Shown: one piece after another, positions 21,532-31,641 of the stretch
Position numbering within the stretch: position 1 is the first letter of the stretch
Layout: the number at the start of each line of letters is the position of its first letter
Assembly: GCA_034359265.1 (NCBI GenBank)
Contig: CP136894.1
Location: forward strand, 28,488,501-28,552,500
Direction: 5' to 3'
DNA from: Canna indica
Lineage: Eukaryota; Streptophyta; Magnoliopsida; Zingiberales; Cannaceae
Length of the DNA: 64,000 nucleotides
Notes under the pieces: generated by a model
The model's database searches: none
What the model was told of the DNA's origin: nothing
The model's input: the letters and a program-made list of their open reading frames with translations, nothing else
Translations under genes and position numbers: made by a program

Positions 21532-23111
21532 TGTTGTAAGAAATGGCACCATAGAGGGGGGGGGGGGTGAATAGTGTGTTATCTAAATCTATTTTCCTAA
21601 TTCCGATTTTAACCGTTTCTTATATTGTTTAGGCAAATTGTAATTTTACTATTAAATGCGGAAGCAAGATAAACCAATTAAACACAAACAAAAGATTACA
21701 ATGCTAACAGACAAATTTATAGACCCCAATGCCTACTCCACTACCTAAGCACCCAAACTAAGTTTACTAGATTAAATTAGTTTCCTTACAAGAGGACTTT
21801 GACCAGAAGAGACTCACTCTAAATCTAAGGCACTTCCACACCCAGAAGTCTTCGCCTTCTTACCGAGAGTACTCTTCCACCTCAACCCTAAGGAATATCT
21901 CAACTAATTCTAGTAAGCTATGTTTACACAAGTGACTTTACACCTTCTATACTCAGGTAACCACTTAGATCCAAGACCTGACACTAGGTCTTCTTCCAAA
22001 TTTAAATACACAGAGTTGAGAAACAAATTAAAACAAATTTTATTACAAGAAGAAGAATAAAAACTTATCACAAATAAAATCCTCTTCTTTCCGAGCCTAT
22101 CACCCTTGATGAACCCTTTGAAGAAGAACTCCTTGATGGCGAGGGATCAAGAGGTAGGTCTGATGAATTTTTCACGTGGAAGCTTTGAAACTTGGGGATG
22201 TTAAGAATCACTCTTTGAAAGCCCTTTTTGCATCAAAAATCATCTGGTTAGAGAAAGCAAAAGAAAGTTAGAGGAAGGTATTTATAATCCCTAATGAAAC
22301 AGCGGCTCAACGGGCGGAAAACTAGCTATTTCCGTCATTCGGTCGATGGTCGGTCGATCGACCGATCAACCGCCCACGACCGTTGTGCTTTCTGTGAATA
22401 AATCGCGTTGTTCGGTCGACCGACGGGTCGACCGAATGAATCGTGGACTCATCAATCCCCAATTCGGTCGGCTGATTGGTCGACCGAAGCCATTATGCCA
22501 AAGTCGTGATTGTACGATCCTAAATTCGATCGGCTGATTGGTCGACCGAAGTCGTTATGCCAAAGTCGTGATTCTACGATCCTAAATTCGGTCGACTGAA
22601 TTGGTCGACCGATGCAGTGAAGCCTAGGTCCATGATCTTCGATTTCCAATATAATCGACTGGTTGGTCGACCGATGCACTTTCTACCCAATTTTGCCTTC
22701 GATAGATCGATCGACGTAGCCTTCCACGATTTCTTCACAACCTTCATTCGACCAACAGGTTGGCCGAATGTCTATTGTCATTTTCTCGCATCATTCGGTC
22801 GACCGAATTAGCTACTGCCAATATTAAACACCATTTGGTCGATCGAACCTAGGCTATAAATTTGTATCTTGGCTTTCTCGTTTCGCGCTTTGTTTTTCGG
22901 CTTCGTTCTTCGGCGTGCTTTGACTTTAGAGGATTCTCCATTCAGTCCAAGTCATTTCTTGTACACGAATTGGTCTATTTTGGAGATTGATTGAAAGACG
23001 TGAGGCTTGACGTATCTTTCATCGATCCTGCAATTTTCAGACTATAAGCGTTTGTTAAATAGGTTTGTTACCATCAAAATAAAGAATGAAGGAAGAACCC
23101 TTCAGCCAACA
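21532..23111 (-). mobile_element. Middle LTR of the three-LTR structure
   Basis: It runs TGTTGTAAG to GCCAACA on the plus strand, 1580 bp, and serves as 5' LTR for the full unit and 3' LTR for the truncated unit. It closely matches 14948-16479, with a GGGGGGGGGG run near 21556. The TCGGTCGACCGA cluster is at 22325-22850 and a TATTTATA box at 22279-22286. Confidence 0.9.
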
Positions 23112-24137
23112 ATCTCCCCCTTTTTGATGATGACAAACCATTGACAATAAATATCATAATGAAGTAATGTATCCGTTAATTATTATGAAGCATGACTTGT
23201 TAAATTGATACATGGGAGCATCAAAGGAAATGAAGTATTATGAAATGAAGTATTCATTTAGAGCTCCCCCTATCGACATGCATATATTTTCTAGTTCTCC
23301 CCCTATCATCAATGAGGTATTCATTTAGTGCTCCCCCTATCATTATGTATATATTTTATAATTCTCCCCCTTTTGTCATCCATCAAAAAATAACACCCAT
23401 AGCACGCATCTATATAAAAAAAATCACTTACATTACTAGTCATCAACCATAGTCAACCAAATACATATAAAGTCCATTATGAAATACATGTACACGTTCA
23501 TAAGATGAGTAACATCAACACATCAAAGAAGACTATTCGTCCTCAGGTGGTGGAGGAGGTGGTAGATGCGACTGATAATATTGTCACATCTCATCCACTC
23601 TACCATACATTTCATCAACTCGACGATCGTACTCATCGATTTGATGACCGTATTGGTCAACACGTTGACCATTACTCATCTATGCACCGGCCATGGTCAC
23701 CAATCATGATCCCATACTCGTCCATCTGACGGCCGTACTCGTCTAGGCATTCTGATGTTCCTTTGTTCCATTCCACCTGACCGGTGTGAAACTGAGCAAA
23801 GCGATGCTCCAGATCACTTAGACGCATAAGGGAAGTGTCGGATGATGAACTTCCACCAGCTTCATCCTCCGTCGTGCCTATGCAATGCTCAGTCTGCTCC
23901 ATAGGTTCTCCTCGAATTCTTTTACCGGGCTGATTTTCAACGATCTTCATGCTGCTGAGAGAGGATGAATCTTTGGCTCTAGGTATAGGCTCTATTTCAA
24001 ATCTAGATCTATTTACCCCAGCTTCATATATGAAGTGAGAAATCACTGAGGCAAATGGTAAGACTTATTTTTTTGAGGCATGAACTTCGGCTATATACCT
24101 AAGGATGAGATCAGGGACATCTATAGGAATGCGAGAT
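23112..24137 (-). pseudogene. Truncated second copy of the gag-only internal region
   Basis: This stretch repeats 16480-17500 almost base for base: polypurine tract, a run of CTCCCCCTAT-rich sequence, and the charged second part of the extra ORF (24046-23672, MISHFIYEAGVNRSRFEIE). The coding part keeps its open frame of 124 codons and the DEYGRQMDEYG repeat. It ends abruptly near 24131-24137 where LTR sequence begins, at a short shared GCGAGATT/GCGATT stretch. This is the outer unit of the tandem after deletion. Confidence 0.85.
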
Positions 24138-24518
24138 TTCTTCACCAACTTCGGTTGACCGACAGGTCGACCGAATGGCTACTGCCATTTTTTCACGTCA
24201 TTCGGTTGACCGAATTGGCTACTGCCAACATTAAATACCATTCGGTCGATCAAACCTGGGTTGGAAATTTGTATCTTGGCTTTCTCGTTCCGCACTTTGT
24301 TTTCCGGCTTCGTTCTTCAGCGTGGATTGACTTTAGAGGATTCTCCATTCAGTCCAAGTCATTTTTGGTACAAGCATTGGTCTGTTTTGGAGATTGATTG
24401 AAAGACGTGTGGCTTGACGTATCTTTCATCGATCTTGCAATTTACATACTTCAAGCGTTTGTTTAATAGGTTTGTTATCATCAAAATAAAGCATGAAGGT
24501 AGAACCCTTCAGCCAACA
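24131..24518 (-). mobile_element. Partial outer LTR of the three-LTR structure
   Basis: It matches the U3 part of the other two LTRs from GATTTCTTCACCAAC to the end AGCCAACA, and keeps two TCGGTCGACCGA-like dyads. It borders the TSD ATGAC and the last 21 bases of CACTA A. Confidence 0.85.
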
Positions 24519-24542
24519 ATGACGACAATTCTAGTAGTGTAT

Positions 24543-24763
24543 GATAGCGTTTATGACATGCTATTAATTATGATTATTGTTGTAGTGTTTACTCATGACT
24601 TTTCAAACTTAAACCTATGGATACCTAATATGAGTAAATCTAAACACGTTCCTCAAATATAAATCTAAACATGTTCCTCAAATATGAATTGAAAATGAGA
24701 CCTCTAAGTCAATTTGTTGACTTTGGTCAAACTTGTTCAAATGAGGTTATCAAGATTTGACCT
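24543..24763 (-). mobile_element. Spacer remnant of a second gag-only element (outer part)
   Basis: From about 24590 it shows similarity to 19160-19330 of the first gag-only element (ACTCATG, then AAATCTAAACA-type segments) and joins, across the solo LTR at 24764-27143, to 27144 onward. There is no coding region. It ends at CACTA A, and the continuation on the far side of that element was not found. Confidence 0.5.
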
Positions 24764-27143
24764 TGTTATACCCCAAACCCAGTATGACCGGCTAGGGTAT
24801 GCCACGTACCCCGAAGTCTAAACCCAAGCCAAACCACATGTAACAAAACCAAACCATGAACATTCTATTAATACTTCTAGGAAATTTAAAAAGACTTTTA
24901 AATTCCAAAACGCCAACCATCAACTCAACAATAACCAATGTTGAAAAGAAAATGGAATTAAAGTTTGCTTACAAAACGAACAACTCAAAGTAAATAAAAT
25001 GTGGAAATATAAATAAACCGAGTCGGCATGACTCAACGACTCAAAGAAAACAAAGAAAAGGACTCGGTATCCCGCTCGACTACGACATGTCACGAGACCC
25101 GCTGTCCTACCGCCACCAGCCGCGCTCCCGGTACCTCTTTGATCTAGCTCAGGTGCTGTAAAACAATAGAATGAGGGGTAAGTCTACTGGGACTTAGTAA
25201 GTAGATCAGTCCTCATATCCTTTATATCATCATCAACGTGAAGAAAACATAGCTCAAGCAGTAAACAACATCATCATAATATCATATCTATTACACTACG
25301 TATGATAATCATATATCAATATGTACAACATCGTAATCGAGAAGATGTCAACCACACCACACATGACAATCATATAGCAACAACACCACAGAAATAACGA
25401 ATAAGAAACATGATGCATCATCCACATGAATCACCTTTTGACCCGTCGGTCCCACGTAGCCACATAGGGTTGGTAGACATGTGGTCGCCGCACTACCACC
25501 CAGCTCAATGTCAGCCTGTTGGGTATGCCTTCCCCTCACTGACACTAGCTCTCCTGAGCTAGCTTGTTGTGGCATATGTTCCCCTCACATGCTCGGGACT
25601 CTGAGCTCTCTCCTTGGGGTATGATCTCTCCGCACCAGCCAAACTTTCGGAATAAGGCCAATGTTGTCTCCATGGGGAATATCTTCCCTCCACTAGCGAG
25701 GCTCTCGGGAAATGCAACATGCACATCACAACATCACACACGTAGGTACATATATATAAATGAGCATAAGAAGATGTGCACAATAGGTAACAAGAGGATG
25801 TCTAGGGCATACCTCCACCTCCTCCTCTTCCCGTCATCCACCACAATCACACGCAATTGTATAATAAGGGAAATAACACCAAAATATCATAACACCACAG
25901 TGTATACAATAAGCATAGAAGTATAGCATAGTACGTACGAAAGCATAGGATAAGAGCAAGAAAAGCATGTATAGCAAACCCTAGGAATAGGGTATGACCC
26001 CTTAACGATCCTACATAAATTTAACCCGCCCTTAAGGACCCTAGTCAAATGCCCTAGGGCCAGCCTACATCCCTCACCCGAGTGCTCTAAGTGCAAGGTA
26101 GGTTCGCCCCCCTTAGGTGTCCTTAGGGTCGGTCCTCCCGAAAGTTAAACCGGGGTCCTAGTGTCTCTAGATGTCCCAAGGTTTCCAATTGTCTAAGTGT
26201 AGGTATCTATATTGTTTCTATCCTTAGTAACAAGTCCATCATGCCCTATAGTGAATCTCCTAGGTGTGAAAAATAGATTGAACCCCTAAAAATCTCACCT
26301 TTAGGGTGGCCGGCGACCCTAGTGTTCCTAGGGTGCCCTACAAGAGGGCGACACACCCTAAACACCCTTCATCTTCTCTCTTTTCTCAAGATATCAAACC
26401 ACCAAGAACCCTCAACAACCATCAAGATTCCTCAAAGAAACCATCAAGAATTGAAGAAGAAAGGGGGCGGCACAGCAAGGTAAGGGGCGGCCAAATCCCC
26501 CAAAAATTCATCCGATAGAACCGTTGCGAACACGATAGAATTCTCAATATGAATATCCAATTCGATTCACGAAAAATCCAACGAAAAATGACAAGAACCC
26601 CATGACATAGGGGTGGCATGGCTGATGAAGAAAAGAGGAAAAAGATGGCTCATCCACTTACCTATTTTGAAGAAATCGGGAATGAAGAAGAAGCTAATGG
26701 TCTTCCTATGTTGAACGTCGACGATCTTGCGAAATTCGGCACCAGAACTCCTCCTCCTCCTATCGGCGGTGCCTCTCTCTCCTCCCCTTGAGCCTCGGGT
26801 GGTGTGTGGCAAAACCCCTGGCCACACGCCCCAGGTTCTATTTTATAGGCCCCTAATTGGTCCAAATGACCAAAATGCCCCATCTTAAGTTATCCGATTA
26901 AACTAGCCCATATCTAATCCGTTCTAACTCCGATTCGAGTTCCGATCGAACTGCTAAATTCATCTCGAGACCCTCTATCATCCTAGCATGCTAAATCACA
27001 TAAATAAAATAAATATATTTTCCTTTTTTTTTTCATCTAAAAGCTTACCCGAATTAAATTTCGCAACTCTATGCCCACGCTAACTCAGGCCGATGGTCCC
27101 CTGCTAAGGATTAAAATATTATTTTAGGATTTTAGGCATAACA
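24764..27143 (-). mobile_element. Solo Gypsy-type LTR
   Basis: It runs TGTTATACCCC to GCATAACA, 2380 bp, flanked by GACCT (24759-24763) and TACCT (27144-27148), a 5-bp TSD with one change. No internal region, primer site or pol is present, so it is a solo LTR from LTR-LTR recombination. Minus orientation is inferred from likeness to the LTR at 2315, where the primer site gives polarity. Short open frames inside are not taken as genes. Confidence 0.75.
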
Positions 27144-28339
27144 TACCTCTATATAATTTTATCCATATTCTTGTGAATTTTATTCTAAATGCATGGGAAC
27201 ATGTCATACCTATACCTAAACATGTTTATGAAGTTTGGACTTAAAATGAAGTGTGCAAGTCAATTTGTTGACTTGGGTCAAAGCTTTTCAAGTTTAAGTC
27301 CTCTAAAGTGGATTAGTTATCACTTTGCTCAATTTCTCATGAATTTTCAATTTTAAACACATGGCAATAAATCACTAACACACCATTTTCATCCAATTTT
27401 CAACTTAAAATAAAGTCTCTAATGAAGAATTTCAGCCTAGTCCGATTTTATTCAATATCAATATCATGAACTAACCCAAGTATTGAAATTTTACCTACTC
27501 ATGAAATTTCATAGATTTATCTTGAAAAATAAATCATGAGCATAAAGACATTATTAAAGCATAACTATTCAAGTATTATACTTAAGATTTTTGCAAAACC
27601 GAATTCATACCTCAATCTTGAAAGTTTTCCCAAACTTTTCATTTTTATTTCCTATTTCTTCCTACTCGCCTTTCATTAGAATATTTATAACTTGCAATCA
27701 ATCATCATTAGTAGTATAATGAAAACATGACTACTAGCAAGCTATAAAACTAAATAGTGAAGTGAGAAATCAACTAACAATTTTTAAGAATTCAACTTCA
27801 CTAAATAGTAGTGATAGTGATTCATTTCAAAATAAAGTCAAACATGAAACCGAATAAATCAAAGAGATCTCAAATTATGAAATATTTAAAAATTTAGATC
27901 TACAACCCTTCCGATTGGTTGCAAACCGAAAGGTCACATTAGCCCATTATAGGCTACGAAGGTCTCCGAGGAGATCGAAAAATCAAAAACAAAAATCATT
28001 TTTCAAAAGATTGTTATCAAGTGCGGAGAAAATAACTCAAATTAAATATGTATCATACACTCCAACCTAAATGAAACCAACCAAAATAAGGAGATGATAC
28101 AAAGTATACGTACCTAGATGCCAATTTCCATACTTATGGCATCATGATGATTTGAAGTTGCAACCTCTTGGAGATTTTTCATTTCAATCCAAGGTCAACT
28201 TCAATATTCCATTTCTCTTTACCTTGTGTGGTTGCTCCCCCTACAAGAGAACATGATACTTTTGGTACCCAAATGGCTTTTGGTCCTTGGAGGTTAGAGG
28301 GCTTAGCTACCCAAAGTGTACGTCTTAACACCACTTGAG
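27144..28339 (-). mobile_element. Spacer of the second gag-only element
   Basis: This non-coding AT-rich stretch corresponds to 19140-20040: CTCCCCCTACAAGAGAACATGA, GGTTTGCAACC-type and CATTAGCCCATTATAGGCTAC segments are shared. No protease, integrase or RT motif is present. It leads directly into the zinc-knuckle end of gag. Confidence 0.65.
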
Positions 28340-30483
28340 TTCATCTTAAATGTGCAATCATATATAGCATGCCCATAAACACCACAACAAAAATAATGAC
28401 CATGAAGTTTTTTGTTTCATTTTCTTAACATGAGGCTTAAATGTGGAATGCATAACATGAGATTTATTGTTAGCATGAGCATTCTTGAAAGAAATATTTT
28501 TCTTTTCAAACTTCCTAGAAGAATAAACATCCTCAATTTCATTTACTCTTTTACTTAAAACTACAACCTCAATTTTCAAAGTGTTAGTGTTGGCCTTTTA
28601 TGAAATTGGCTATATTTGGCAAAAGTTCTCCAAGATAATTCTTAGTCAACTAGGAGAAGTTCTGCTTATGTTGAAGACAGTTTCAACTATGTGAGGATAG
28701 TTCAACTACTCATGCAATCTATGGATTTCAAGATAAGGATGCAGCATAGAATGAGGACCTTTTGTTTCCTGCAGATATGATGACTTTTGGTCTTCATTAT
28801 TAATGATGATTCTCTTTAATATCTCTAATATTTTTAATCATCACTTATTGCTCGATTACTTTTATAAGTAGAGGAGAGGTCCTCTTAAATATTTCTGGGC
28901 GTTAATCATTTGATCTTTATGATCATGGTGCTATGGTGATTTAGTGCTGAGTGTTTGTTTGAACCCAATGACTGTTGGTTTTAAACTATAAATTTTCGTG
29001 AAAAGAATTGATTTATCAACTCCTGTGTGTGTATACTGTGTTACCAGTTATTTGACGAGTTGAGACTGCAGAGTGCAAGATGGCAATAATCTATCTTTCT
29101 TATCTTCAAGTAAAGATGGTGTTGGGCTGTTAACTCACTACAACACAAGGACTGTATGGAGGACGAAACTTTATGGCTAGGATGTCATGGAGAGGCAAGT
29201 CGATATGTACTTATAATAACAAATAGGTTTTTGTTATTTTCAATTCACTCTAGTACTAGTTGTCGGATTTCGGGTGTGAAATCCTGAAGACTTATATTGT
29301 ACTTATTAAGAGTGGGTTGAGCAACTGTCCGATGAGTGCCCCGCATATTAGGTGACATGATTTGTCACTAAACTGCGTAAATAAACCATTGTGTTTGCGT
29401 ATGATTTTTGGTTCTTACTTTGCTACTAGTAGTAGTTGCGACTTCTTGTGCAATTGCCCTCAATAGAAGTTCCCTTAGAGACCTATATTGTCACAAAGTA
29501 TCAATAGCTTCATGCAAAGTACACATTTGAGATTTCAATATGCAATTCTCATTTTTAATTTTCAAATTTTGCAATCTCAAGGTCTCAATCTCATCAATCT
29601 TTGAAGTATTTTTCAAATCATTATTTTCAAGCTTTAATTTAGCTTTCAAATCCTCATTTTCAAGCTTCAAATCCTTAATCTCAAGATTCAAGTTATCATA
29701 GCAAGAATCAAGTGAACTAGATTTCAATATCTCATTTTCTAGTTTTAATTCATGCACATGAGAAGTAAGCGTTAAATTTTCCTTCTTTATTTTTCTATTT
29801 TCTTTGTTCTTTGTCATAAGTAATGCATACATTTTTTGGCATTCCTCAACTAGTTCCTCATATGGCATATTAAATGAACTAGATGAGCTATCACTATCAT
29901 TATCAATGAAATTTTTATGATGACAAGAAGTGAAAGGATTTACCTCACTTTTAAGACCCATGAGGCAAGTGTGTGAAGTGGCTTCTTCATCATGATAGGA
30001 AGATGCTCCACTAGATTCGTTGGTTGACTTGCAAGCATTCTTCTTGTTGATCCTTTTCTTCAAATTTGGGCAATTGTTCTTCTTATGTTCCTTTTCTTGA
30101 CAAAGAAAGCACCATAGCTTTCTTCTCCAATTTTTTATACTACGTACTTTGACTAGAAGTGCTATGTGCATCAAAAACTTCATTAGTAATAGGGGGATGA
30201 CCATTGTCATCACCACCCTTAATGAAAGTAGTCAACTCTTCTATTTTTGCATAATTATATAAAACATTAAGTGTTACCCATATATCAAATGCGGAAGAAC
30301 AATGCATAGCTTTTCCAATTCGAGTATATAATTAGAGAATGAACAATACAAGTACTGCATCATTTTAGCATTTAAATCAAATGATTTGATTTCCTCTTGA
30401 GTCCAAGCATTAATATCTAAGGTTGGTTGAATGTATTCATTTTTAAGCATGCACCAAACATCAATGCCTTGAATGTATATCAA
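28340..30483 (-). pseudogene. Gag of the second gag-only element, split by a solo LTR
   Basis: The 5' part (30483-29499) includes YIQGIDVWCMLKNEY, a capsid region, zinc knuckle CFLCQEKEHKKNNC near 30080, an acidic Ser-rich stretch, and a coiled coil (KENRKIKKENLTL, LKLENEDLKAK, CILKSQMCTLHEAID). It is interrupted by a 912-bp solo LTR (28582-29493) with TSD CAAAG, and resumes at 28581 with VVLSKRVNEIEDV and a second, degraded knuckle. The first few dozen codons are missing because the LTR is joined to gag near 30485. Frame changes occur. The order matches the gag at 20040-21462. Confidence 0.82.
28577..29498 (+). mobile_element. Solo LTR (912 bp) inside gag
   Basis: The LTR spans 28582-29493, starts TGTTAGTG and ends ATTGTCA, and is flanked by perfect 5-bp repeats CAAAG (28577-28581 and 29494-29498). 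Removing it and one repeat restores alignment with the gag at 20440. A TATAAG box at 28863 on the plus strand suggests plus orientation. The family is not recognised. Confidence 0.82.
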
Positions 30484-30485
30484 AT

Positions 30486-30997
30486 ATGAGGTTTGGGGTC
30501 TAGTACAAATTTATGAAAATCAGAAATTTTATAATCTCCCGAGTCAAATATGGATAAGTTAAAGATTTCCAAAAATTCCTTACAAATAGGTCATTAACTT
30601 GCTTCTACCTAAGGAACAATTACTGGTACTTTTGGTGCCTAAAAAATGTCTAAGTCATATAGTCCTCCAAGGAGCTCCCTTGTCTTAGAAACTTTTTGGG
30701 TCATTTTTTGATTTTCCTAGTTTTCATGTTTTGGGGTCGGGTTTCGGTTTTAGGATTTCTTTGAATCATAATGAGGATTTATAACACATCCTAGACACCC
30801 TAAACCTAAACTCTATCTTCCCAACGAAATTCAAGCGTCAACGAACATCCTTGCCGATTTCTCCGATTTTACCGATCGGGGACGACTTATGCTATTCGAC
30901 TTGAAATCTAAAAATATTTCTCTATGAAAATATTAGTTTCATGTTTTTTATCATCAAAACCGAGCTTAAGCCCTAGGTTGAAAACCTTAGGCCAACA
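30486..30997 (-). mobile_element. Partial 5' LTR of the second gag-only element
   Basis: Read on the minus strand it starts TGTTGGCCTAAGG at 30997 and follows the plus-strand LTR at 32283 for about 500 bp (GGTTTTGATGATAA, CGGCAAGGATG, TTTGACTCGGGAGATTA). It then joins gag directly, so the rest of the LTR, the primer site and the gag start are deleted. To its right is coiled-coil gag of a third element, into which it was inserted. Confidence 0.8.
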
Positions 30998-31641
30998 CAA
31001 CTCTCAAATTATCATTTTCATTTTTGAAATCATTATTTCTAACTTTTGAAATTTTAATTAATAATTCATCGTTCAATTTTTAGTTCTTTGTTTCTACTTT
31101 TTAAATCCTTAATTTCAAGTTTCAATCCATCAAGAGAGTCATTATCTAAGGATTTAGGACTAGCTCTTAATTTTTCATTTTCAAGTTCTAAGGTATGCAA
31201 ATGACTAGTAAGTTTAGAATTCTCCTTTTTTATCTTTTTAATTTCCTTATTTTTCTTTAAGTGCATGGCACACATTTTTTGACACTCTTCTACTAACAAG
31301 TGCTAGCATCAGTATATCAAAGTTTTCATGATGATGAGAAGTTGAAGAATTTACCTCATCATTAAGTCCCATGAGGCATAAGTGAGAAGCAGCTTCTTCA
31401 TCATGACTAGAAGGTGCTTCATGTGAATCGGAGGTGAGTACCAAGTCCTTTTTTCTTGTTTTATTTTCCCTCAAGAGACAATTTTCTTGATGTGTCCCTT
31501 CTTTTCGCACAAGAAGCATATAACCTTTCCTTTTCGGCTTGTTGAATTGCTTCTTTGACTAGAAGCACTAAGGACATCAAAATCGAGGTTAGTACTAGAT
31601 GGATCACAATTGTCATCACCACCTTCAACAAATGTAATAAG
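30998..31641 (-). pseudogene. Gag of a third gag-only element, 3' part
   Basis: The minus strand reads from the Copia insertion at 31641: ITFVEGGDDNCDPSS, a knuckle CFLCEKKGHIKK whose last Cys is lost by a frame change, an acidic stretch (DEEAASHLCLMGLNDE), and a coiled coil (KIKKENSKLTSHLHTLELENEK). It ends where another element's LTR begins at 30997. It is the continuation of gag at 42939-43267: that part ends AKTEEL at the TSD ATAAG. Frame changes make it a pseudogene. Confidence 0.85.

Larger units (their letters stand above)
14943..24523 (-). mobile_element. Gag-only SIRE-like retroelement, three-LTR tandem, nested in CACTA A
   Basis: Reading the minus strand from 24518: a partial LTR (24518-24131), the 3' part of an internal region (about 24137-23112), a full LTR (23111-21532), primer site, gag, non-coding spacer, a second ORF, polypurine tract, and a full LTR (16479-14948). 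The whole is flanked by ATGAT (14943-14947) and ATGAC (24519-24523), a 5-bp TSD with one change. Comparison with CACTA B shows the target read GTGATGACGAC, so the block entered as one insertion. Tandem LTR-internal-LTR-internal-LTR arrays arise by unequal recombination; the outer copy then lost most of its LTR, gag and spacer. There is no pol in either copy. Confidence 0.85.
11987..24542. mobile_element. CACTA (En/Spm) element A with nested retroelement
   Basis: The element runs from CACTACTAGAAT at 11990 to ATTCTAGTAGTG ending at 24539, a perfect 12-bp terminal inverted repeat. It is flanked by a 3-bp TSD, TAT (11987-11989 and 24540-24542), as expected for CACTA elements. Its own sequence is 11990-14947 and 24519-24539. 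The rest is a nested Copia-derived structure with its own 5-bp TSD. The element keeps a TnpA-like gene, subterminal repeats and a dyad-rich tandem array, but has no TNP2 transposase, so it is a non-autonomous deletion derivative of element B's type. Confidence 0.9.

Noticed and set aside
25348..26883. Several frames of 60-120 codons in the solo LTR
   Set aside because: They lie inside an LTR, overlap on both strands and show no domain.
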